DNA of 16,510 nucleotides, taken from positions 80,306 to 96,815 of the forward strand of contig QKYT01000045.1 in the NCBI GenBank assembly GCA_003550305.1. Direction: 5' to 3'. Below are positions 9,984-16,510 of the stretch, piece by piece; positions within the stretch are counted from its first letter, which is position 1; each line of letters starts with the position of its first letter. The notes beneath the pieces were generated by a model. The model worked only from the letters and a program-made list of their open reading frames with translations, did no database searches and was not told the DNA's origin. The position numbers were made by a program, and so were the translations under genes. This DNA is from Glomus cerebriforme (Eukaryota; Glomeromycota; Glomeromycetes; Glomerales; Glomeraceae).

Positions 9984-10164
9984 AATACTAATATAACTCT
10001 ATGCATATAGTAACTATGCGAACTTAAATCTTAGAACAAATTTAAAATCTAGGTTAAAAAATTAAATGTTTATTTTATTTTATAACTAATTATATAATAC
10101 ATTACATTTTTTTATCGAACATGTTTTGTCCTTTACAAAAATAAGAAAAAAAAACTAAACACTA

Positions 10165-11283
10165 AATCTCAATCAAAGTTCTGGCCTATTGCAACATATC
10201 AAGGTTATTTTCTACAAAATAAAGCAAAAAAGAAATGTTGAGAGCCTAAAACATTTCTTTTAAGTAAATTCTAAATAGAAATCCATTAACATACCTAAAG
10301 TCTTTAACACCATCCCCTATAAAAAAGAAACATTAAGATGTTCCTTTAAGCAAATTCTAACCAAAATCTTGCAAAATATATATGCCTTTAACTTTTCAAA
10401 GCTGTTCCTTATAAAATAATAAAAAAAAAGAAACGTTAGAAGTTAGAACGTTTCTTTAAGCAAATTTCAACAAAAATCTCACAAAATATATACTTGAAGT
10501 CTACATTCAATTCTTCAAAGTCATTTCCTATAAAAATAATGAAAAAAAGAAACATTAGAATGTTTCTTTAAGCAAATTCCAACCAAAATCCCACAAAATA
10601 TATACCTAAAGTCTGCATTCAATTCTTCAAAGTCATTCCCTATAAAAATAAAGAAAAAAAGAAATGTTAGAATGTTCTTTAAGCAAATTCCAACCAAAAT
10701 CCTGCAAAATATATACCTGAAGTTCGCATTCAATTCTTCAAAGTCGTTTCCTATAAAAATAAAGAAAAAAGAAATGTTAGAACATTTCTTTAAGCAAATT
10801 CCAACCAAAATTCTGCAAAATATATATCTGAAGTCTGCATTCAATTTTTCAAAGTCGTTCCCTATAAAAATAAAGAAAAAAAGAAACATTAAAACATTTC
10901 TTTAAGCAAATTTCAATCAAAATCCCGCAAAATATATACCTGAAGTCTGCATTTAATTCTTCAAAATCATTCTCTATAAAAATAAAGAAAAAAGAAACGT
11001 TAGAACATTTCTTTAAGCAAATTTTAACCAAAATCCCGCAAAATATATACCTGAAGTCCGCATTTAATTCTTTAAAGTCATTTCTTATAAAAATAAAGAA
11101 AAAAGAAACATTAGATTATTTTTTAAGCATATTCCAATCAAAATCTCACAAAATATATACCTGAAGTTCACATTCAATTCTTCAAAGTCATTCCCTATAA
11201 AAATAAAGAAAAAAGAAATGTTAGAACATTTTTTTAAGTAAATTCTGACCAATACCTATTGCAATGTACCTGAAGTCTGTTTC
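10165..11283. repeat. ~111-bp satellite array, about ten units, with a conserved hairpin
   Basis: Measured at the TATAAAA landmark, units start at 10529, 10641, 10752, 10863, 10975, 11086 and 11196, spacings of 110-112 bp. Two or three shorter, diverged units precede them (landmarks near 10318 and 10410). Each unit reads TTTAAGCAAATT...CAAAATATATAC...TTCAAAGTC...TATAAAAATAAAGAAAAAAG and then a short palindrome such as GAAATGTT-AG-AACATTTC. The flanks of the array share CCTATTGCAA (about 10186 and 11256). Since 111 is 37 codons, long open frames arise on both strands, but they are repeat artefacts and the 110/112-bp units break them. Confidence 0.93.
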
Positions 11284-11717
11284 TAAGGCTGTTTTTGTCT
11301 CCTAATCCATTATAAAAAAGTTTTTTATAAAAAAAATATAATAAAAAAAATTTTCAGTTTGTTTTTATAAAAAATATTAGTTATAAATAAAAATGTTTTG
11401 GTTTATTTTTTTTAAAATAATAAAAAAAATTCAATATAGTTTAAAAGGTGGAAATATTTAAAAAACTATATTTAAATAAATAAAAAATTTAGATCAGTAA
11501 AAATGAGATTGATAAATAAAAATTTATTAATCTTATAGAAAAAAATGAACTCTCAGTTTAACTTTATGCAAACATAACTTTTTAATTTCATATAAACTAT
11601 GCAAACGCAGATTATAAATCACAAAAAAAGACAATTTTTATTTCAAAATATTAATGTTTTAAAATAACTGATTTAAAATTTAATATTTACCCAGTTGACA
11701 GCACCCAACATTCTATT
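11284..11717. other. AT-rich DNA between the satellite and the hAT remnant
   Basis: No gene is visible. The segment should contain the 3' end and terminal repeat of the hAT element that reads leftward from 14830, but I could not pair any terminal repeat with the far side. TAAGGCTGTTTTTGTCTCC near 11287 is the only end-like sequence I noticed. Confidence 0.4.
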
Positions 11718-12820
11718 TTAATGATCACCAAATTGTTCTTGCAATAAAGCATTTACATCAAACTCCTTTTCTCCATAATCAACTGGTTGTCTTTCAATAC
11801 GCACTTCTACAACTTACACCTCAAGAAGTTGACGTAACTCTTTAGATGCTAAGTTTAAGTATTTATCAATTTCACTATTATTATTCATACCATTCTCATT
11901 CTCATCCTCATCATCAACCTTATCCTCATCATCGTCATAATCATAATCATCTTCTACTTCAACAATATCTATTATCTTTAGCGAGGTGTTCAAACAAATG
12001 TTTTTCAATTTTCTCATAAAATTTCTCTTTTAATAAACCTTGATATACATATTTCAATTCCACTTTAGCATTGGTAATGTAGTAGGTATGCAATTTGGCC
12101 ATGTTTTGTATATGATCTATTCCTAATTTTTTTAATTTTATTAAAAAAAAAAAATAATAATTTATTGAATTATTAATTATCAGTTGTATAGATTATAGAA
12201 TTTGTATAAATCGAAATTAAATTTCCTACCTGATTCTACGTTTATTCATCATCCATCCTAATACAGAAAATATTCGTTTGCATCCTGCATTATGGGTCTT
12301 ATTGATAAAACTTTAAAAGCTAAATCTTAGATAAAATTTCTATCATCATTTTCTTCATATGTTAGTTTCTACTAGCTTTGAATTGTATATACTTCATCGA
12401 TAAATTCATGATCATACGGAACTTTTTTATTTCTATAATTAGCAAATTGACCTATCAAAATCTGACTAGAATTTTTTTCTTCGCCCATTTTAAGCCATAT
12501 TTCTTGAATTCTATATTCAATTACTTTGCAAAAAGTCTTTGTTTTCATTTCTTTATCTTAATATAAATAAATAATAAATAAATAAATTGTTAAAAAAAGT
12601 AAATCATGATTAAAGTATAATTACATCTATATTTTGGATGTGATATATATGTGAACATATATAATTCAATATCAAATTATTTCCATCTTTTGTGAAAAAT
12701 ATTAATACATTCATTACAAAATAATATCTGCTATGTTTCTGGTAAATTCTTAATAGTAGCAAAAAGCTTAATTATTTCAATAAAACAATCAGCCAAAGTA
12801 GTGGTTTAAATTCAAGATAT
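11718..12820 (-). pseudogene. hAT transposase, C-terminal dimerisation part
   Basis: From the right: ADCFIEIIKLFATIKNLPE-T*, FHKRWK*FDIELYMF, HPKYR, an intron-like gap, KEMKTKTFCKVIEYRIQEIWLKMG (about 12545), NYRNKKVPYDHEFIDEVY, HNAGCKRIFSVLGWMMNKRR (about 12300-12240), then after a probable intron IDHIQNMAKLHTYYITNAK (about 12110-12060). It ends with an acidic run (DDYDYDDDEDKVDDEDENEN), ASKELRQLLEV-TAA, and VDYGEKEFDVNALLQEQFGDH with stop at 11720-11718. The CKRIFS...GW..NKRR signature marks the hAT C-terminal dimerisation domain. At least three in-frame TAA or TAG codons show decay. Confidence 0.85.
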
Positions 12821-12839
12821 TTTAATACTTTTTTAATTA

Positions 12840-13007
12840 CAGTAGAACCTTTTTATAATCACCAAGTTGGTTACATAGTAAAAAAATCCAAAAATGTGAC
12901 TATATAGGAGTTGTGACTATATAAAGGTTTTTTTATATGGTGTGATTATATAGAGGAATTTTATATGATGTGACTATATAGGATGTGATTATATGGAGGT
13001 CTGACTG
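12840..13007. mobile_element. pogo/Tigger-like miniature element (family A, copy 2, 168 bp) in a hAT exon
   Basis: It starts CAGTAGAACCTTTTTATA and ends ATATGGAGGTCTGACTG, with TA at 12838-12839 and 13008-13009. It matches copy 1 (575-770) with roughly seven substitutions plus a 28-bp length difference. On the hAT strand the coding sequence LEELVSVIE stops exactly at its right border, and the hAT blocks ADCFIEIIKLF resume about 60 bp beyond its left border. It therefore interrupts former transposase coding sequence and is younger than the hAT insertion. Confidence 0.9.
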
Positions 13008-13151
13008 TAGTTCAATAACTGATACCAATTCTTCTAAATCAATATAAAAATGCCAATTAGAAATAATTTTTTTAATATCGCTACTTAATATATCACCATT
13101 TTATGCTACAATTTGTTCATTATAATAATAAATAGAAAATTTCTAAGTTTA

Positions 13152-13492
13152 CACGGAGTGTCTGGACACGTGTCACGTGATTTTTACTATATGATAATTT
13201 ATCACTCCCGTATCACACCTTCTGTTTTCATTTTTTCTATTTATTCTAGGGACTTAAAATTTTTTCAAGGTGTGAAATCATATTCATCACATTCCTAATT
13301 TTGGCCGGATTTCATAATGCCGGCCAGAATATCCTTTTTTGGAATAATGTACTACGTTATACGATCCAAAAAAGGCAATTTTATTTCTCTCTAAAATTGA
13401 ATTTTAAGTTACACAAAATTCCCAAAAAGGCAATTTCATTGCAGATTATTAATTCCGGCCGGAATTATGACCCCGTGTTCAGACACCTCGTG
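13152..13492. mobile_element. TA-flanked miniature element (family B, 341 bp) inside the hAT copy
   Basis: The left end is CACGGAGTGTCTGGACACG and the reverse complement of the right end is CACGAGGTGTCTGAACACG, matching at 16 of 19 positions. TA flanks it at 13150-13151 and 13493-13494. The interior has several GGCCGG blocks (13303, 13320, 13455), GC-rich islands in AT-rich DNA. The hAT sequence to its right ends LKD then GTAAGT (about 13558 leftward), so the insertion appears to sit in a hAT intron. The terminal repeats differ from family A. It has no coding capacity; the two open frames across it are accidental. Confidence 0.8.
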
Positions 13493-13619
13493 TACAAATA
13501 GAAATCGCCTAATAAATAATAATTAATTTAAATTTAAATTATTAGAAAAATTACTTACATCTTTTAGAATAGTCTCATAAGATAAAACAAAATTTGCACA
13601 ATCGAATGCAGTAGTTCAA

Positions 13620-14360
13620 CGTGTTTTGACATATGATTTTAAACCATTATCTTTTACCATTTTTTCCAGTATTTCTGTACGTAAAACCTCTCATTCCAGC
13701 TATATGAGAAGCTTTAAAATATTTGACAACCTTCATACATTTTTTTAAAAGTTTCTTAGCAAAAGGCAATTTATATATATCATTAGTGATCAAATTGATG
13801 TAATGATTAATACATTGAATTGGCATTATACTTTGATATTTTTCATTGATAATTTTTTTTGTCTTTACCATAGAAACTACATTATCAGACACTATTGCCA
13901 AAAATTTCTCTGAACCAACTGACTTAATCACTTCAATTATTTTTTTGACAATAAAGGAACTGGTATGAGATTCTTTAGAAAGATTTTAAATGGAATGGAT
14001 ATATTCTTTTCCACTCTGAGTAAAAATAATGAATGCGTAAAATGATTGTCCTACTAATAAGTGGTAACGTCCAGCCATCTAACCTTTTGAAATCAAAAAT
14101 TAAATATGTATGTAGATCTTTTAAAATAAAATTTAATATGAATAATTAAAATATAAAATAAATACCTAGCATCGCACAAGTTTCATTTTTAAGTATTGCA
14201 TTAATTTTTAATTGAATATGTGATATCTTAAAATTAAGCATATTTGCAGATAATTGTTGACATGATGGAAGTATATAAGTTGGACATAAAGTTTTAACAA
14301 AATCTTCAAAAAATGGATGCTGTACTAAATGGAATGGAATACCACAACAAACAATTTAAC
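13620..14360 (-). pseudogene. hAT transposase, central catalytic part (DUF659-like)
   Basis: Blocks are CCGIPFHLVQHPFFEDF, then a GT-AG-type intron with donor at 14165-14164 and acceptor just before 14096. Next come LDGWT and, one frame away, GQSFYAFIIFTQSGKEYIHSI*NLSKES. The longest open piece is 13931-13647, with KFLAIVSDNVVSMVKTKK (SDN is the family's conserved Asp site), PIQCINHYINLITNDI and FAKKLLKKCMKVVKYFK. The IHS-I/L-stop-NLS position normally carries Gln, so CAA-to-TAA is the likely change. A Trp-to-TGA change follows in KTR*TTAFDC. Confidence 0.85.
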
Positions 14361-14589
14361 AAGAGCCTAATTTGCCAATTGTATTTTTGAGTTGGTAATA
14401 TTAAGAGATCCATAATGTTCATCAATTTGTTGCTGATTACTATAATGAATCTTTACTTTTTTTAATGGTCTATTATCATTATTAATAGAATGATCTAAAT
14501 TTCCTCTATCTTGAATAATGTTCATATATCTTTCTTTAATTTTATAATTTGCATTAATACATCAAAAACCAATATAAGTTTCAAGTTCA

Positions 14590-14830
14590 TCTGTTTTAAC
14601 ATTAGCTTTTTTTCCCAGCCACATTCTTTACATTTAGCACCACAATGACCTTAAACTCGTGGGTCTATTTCTATAAAAAAATCCCAAACGTCATTTTTTG
14701 GTCTTCCAGATTTTCTTTTTTTAGCAACATCTATTTTATTTGCATCTGTATCATCATTATTATCTTCAGGATTTGGTGATATTAAAGTATTTACTTCTTT
14801 TCTTTCATATGGTATGTTTTCCTTCTAGTA
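14590..14830 (-). pseudogene. hAT transposase, N-terminal BED zinc finger part
   Basis: The frame reads from about 14810 through an Asn/Asp-rich linker into SGRPKNDVWDFF, a DPRV followed by TAA (where the family usually has Lys and then GH), and CGAKCKECGW, supplying zinc-binding cysteines. BED fingers bind DNA at transposon ends. The stop and a following frame change make this part non-functional. No clear start codon is visible. Confidence 0.75.
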
Positions 14831-14984
14831 TTTTTTTTAAATGTGAAAGTTCTTTATTATCGTAAAAAAGGTTTTATTGGTGTTAATTATAAGATAAAAT
14901 TCTTAAATCCTTAATTTGGATATTTAATGTAACGTATAACTAATTGATAATTATTTACATATATATACCATAATTAATTATTAA

Positions 14985-15042
14985 TTTTGTATATCAAAAT
15001 TAATTACATATACCAAAATTAATTACATATACCAAAATTATT
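14985..15042. repeat. Short tandem repeat, ~19-bp unit
   Basis: About three head-to-tail units of the type AAAATTAATTACATATACC. It lies just outside the 5' side of the hAT coding remnant. No function is visible. Confidence 0.7.
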
Positions 15043-15199
15043 TTCATATTTACAAAAATCATATGATTATTCCAAAATAATTACAGAATTACAGAATTAT
15101 GTAATTCCTTATTACAAAATTAATTTCGGTTACAACTATAAATCACGTGATCAAATATAGCTTTAAATATTCCTAAAACAATTATAAGAAAAAAAATAC

Positions 15200-15290
15200 T
15201 AGCCCTGTTCAATTCTATTCCATTTCAATTTAATCTAATTTTAGTGAAATTGTTTTTAGCCAATCAAATGTTAGAATAAATTGAACAAAA
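15200..15290. repeat. Hairpin-capable segment with a hAT-end-like sequence
   Basis: CTAGCCCTGTTCAATTCTATTCC begins near 15201, and a loose inverted match (TTAGAATAAATTGAAC) lies near 15271-15286. TAGCCCTG/CAGGGCTA resembles the ends of hAT elements. No matching second end was found in the window, so this may be a solo end or a small hairpin element. Confidence 0.35.
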
Positions 15291-15361
15291 AAATTGTGTT
15301 TGATCCATTCTATTTATTTCTTTTCAAATATACTAATTAGGAATATGCAATTTAATTTTTT

Positions 15362-15553
15362 GACATTTGATTTGAATTTAATTCAAATTTGTAAATTCAA
15401 ATTAGCTTTTTTTTGATTTGATTTGATTTAAAAATTCTTTAATTTGATTGGTCAATTCAATAAATATTTGATATTTGATTTGAATTTGATTCAAATCTGA
15501 TTTGATTTGACAAATTCAAATTGGCTTCATATTTGATTTGATTCAAATTTGAG
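15362..15553. repeat. Dyad-rich ATTTGATTTG repeat, two ~110-bp units
   Basis: Two copies of a block built from ATTTGATTTGAATTTGATTCAAAT followed by AAATTCAAATTRGC start near 15363 and 15472. GAATTTGATTC and ATTTGAATTNAATTCAAAT are self-complementary, so each unit can fold. Many short TTTGAT/ATCAAA matches suggest growth by slippage. Confidence 0.75.
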
Positions 15554-15959
15554 GAACCCTAATACTAACCAATTATATCAATTAAAAAAAAATATAGAAA
15601 ATGCTTTAATTCATGATATACAGTATGAGTCAATTGCAAAAAAATATTGATTATTATTATAGATTAGCGGTAATAATAATAATTATATTTTTTAAGGTAC
15701 TTGAAAATCTCACTTCTTAAATAATTTTAATTCAAATTATAAATCAAATATACATTAAATTATGAGTAAACGAAAAGAATATCAAATTAGTTTAATTTTT
15801 CTTAGTTTTATAGCATTTTCTTGAGATTGGTGAGAAATATGGCATATAAATAATACAAGTAAAACGTCTGGCTTATATTCCATTCATGTAAACATGAAAA
15901 CTTTAATTATTCTTTGAAATACACAATTTATTATTACTATTGTTAAAAGTCATCCTGAG
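15554..15959. other. AT-rich DNA without a recognised gene
   Basis: A 20-codon frame starts at ATG 15762 (MSKRKEYQIS) but ends quickly and matches nothing I know. It may be the decayed 5' part of the pseudogene that becomes readable after about 15980. Confidence 0.35.
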
Positions 15960-15984
15960 TCTTTGCAACAATCAGAATATATTT

Positions 15985-16510
15985 AATTGTGAAGCAGGAG
16001 ATTTAAATAGTGCTATTTTTAACAATCCTATAGCTACAGTAATTACATTTTATCAATGATTTTTTAAAAGCAATACTAAATTCTCTGGACTTCTTATTAT
16101 TATGGATCATAATAATTTAGAAATTTAGAAATAACTTTTGATAGAAGTTGTTTTTCATCCATTTTGTTGTTGTTTGAAAAAATTCTGGTTATTTATATAT
16201 AGTATTGGTATTTCTTCTGAAAAACAATTATACAATGCAGGTTCTGGTTTCAAGTCTTCTTCTATGTATTCAATTGAAAAAAAAAAATACACACTTTATT
16301 TACATAAGAAATAAATAAAACAAATTTAACAATAAAAATGTATCAAGATTTTGAATTACGATTTAGTTATGTTAGTACAAATCCTAATAATGTGTGAAAA
16401 AAAGTTAGTATATTGCAAGAACATAAAGGAATTGATTTATTTAAAATCAGTCAATTTCAAATTCAAATGTATATTCAAATACAATTTATATTTAGATATA
16501 AGCTTGAAGA
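15985..16510 (+). pseudogene. Decayed gene of a Rhizophagus-type hypothetical protein family, runs off the right edge
   Basis: Protein-like pieces in order on the plus strand are FNCEAGDLNSAIFNNP, TKFSGLLIIMD, FHPFCCCLKKFWLFIYSIGI, AGSGFKSSSMYS, then from 16329 LTIKMYQDFELRF...TNPNNV, TGA at 16395-16397, KKVSILQEHKGIDLF. The order TKFSG - FHPF - F.IYGIGIS - AGSGFKSS - NP..VW.KV....G..LF matches my recollection of an expanded, uncharacterised Rhizophagus family. In that pattern the TGA replaces a conserved Trp (TGG to TGA). Other in-frame stops (16057-16059 TGA; TAG and TAA near 16126-16133) and a gap around 16310 confirm decay. The 3' end is outside the window, and the function of the family is not known to me. 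Confidence 0.55.

Larger units (their letters stand above)
11718..14830 (-). mobile_element. hAT-type DNA transposon, dead copy
   Basis: Reading leftward, the parts of a BED-zinc-finger hAT transposase appear in order. They are KRKSGRPKNDVWDFF and CKECGW (about 14740-14600, BED finger), GIPFHLVQHPFFEDFVK (about 14345-14290), LDGWT and SFYAFIIFT, FLAIVSDNVVSMVKTKK with CINHYINL (13931-13647), KTR*TTAFDCANF (about 13630), ISNWHFYIDLEEL (about 13050), CFIEIIKLFATIKNLPE (about 12780), HNAGCKRIFSVLGWMMNKRR (about 12295, C-terminal dimerisation region), and MAKLHTYYITNAKVELKYV with GEKEFDVNALLQEQFGDH (to 11718). In-frame stops and frameshifts occur throughout, and two miniature elements interrupt it. 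hAT transposases cut and paste DNA with an 8-bp target duplication; I could not locate the ends. Confidence 0.9.

Noticed and set aside
10521..11031. Repeat-protein genes on either strand of the satellite
   Set aside because: The frames exist only because the unit is about 37 codons; units of 110 and 112 bp break them and no start context is visible.
9790..11283. CRISPR array
   Set aside because: Units follow each other without unique spacers, unit lengths (20 and 111 bp) do not fit, and the surroundings are eukaryotic.
13113..13501. Two plus-strand open frames of 61 and 66 codons
   Set aside because: Both lie in the miniature element at 13152-13492 and cross its inverted ends.

Overview
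The window looks like nuclear DNA from an arbuscular-mycorrhizal-type fungus (Glomeromycotina, Rhizophagus-like). This is an inference from four things seen in the sequence: a very AT-rich background, short GT-AG introns of about 60-90 bp inside conserved eukaryotic genes, Crinkler (CRN)-type effector genes, and dense DNA transposons and satellites. No species-level claim can be made without a database search.

Layout. Positions 1-1000 are AT-rich non-coding DNA holding two related TA-flanked miniature inverted-repeat elements, one inserted inside the other (490-788 and 575-770). Positions 1015-4310 hold the only two clearly intact genes, both on the minus strand. One is a three-exon NUDIX hydrolase resembling plant NUDX14 ADP-sugar pyrophosphatase. 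The other is a nine-exon 26S proteasome AAA-ATPase Rpt5/PSMC3 whose first intron appears to be GC-AG. All their exon junctions close in frame (307 and 431 aa).

Positions 4818-6947 on the plus strand hold two Crinkler loci, both broken. The first is a remnant of the N-terminal header only. The second is a nearly full-length gene with a PD-(D/E)XK-like C-terminal region, carrying an early stop and about seven frame changes. Positions 7251-7669 (minus) hold a possible small two-exon membrane/coiled-coil protein. Positions 8222-8556 hold unidentified protein-like fragments, and 8733-9378 a broken coiled-coil gene.

From 9790 on, the window is repeat territory: a ~20-bp minisatellite (9790-9983), about ten copies of a ~111-bp satellite with a conserved hairpin (10165-11283), and a dead hAT-type transposon (about 14830 down to 11718, minus strand) carrying two miniature elements, one in coding sequence and one apparently in an intron. 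Beyond it are dyad-rich ATTTGATTTG repeats (15362-15553) and the start of another decayed gene running off the right edge.

The genes do not form a pathway. Two housekeeping genes sit next to an effector graveyard and a pile of transposons. I found no convincing new biological system. The best leads are the nested miniature elements with subterminal repeats, the hairpin satellite whose period is a multiple of three, the GC-AG intron in Rpt5, the altered NUDIX box, and the unrecognised small membrane protein.
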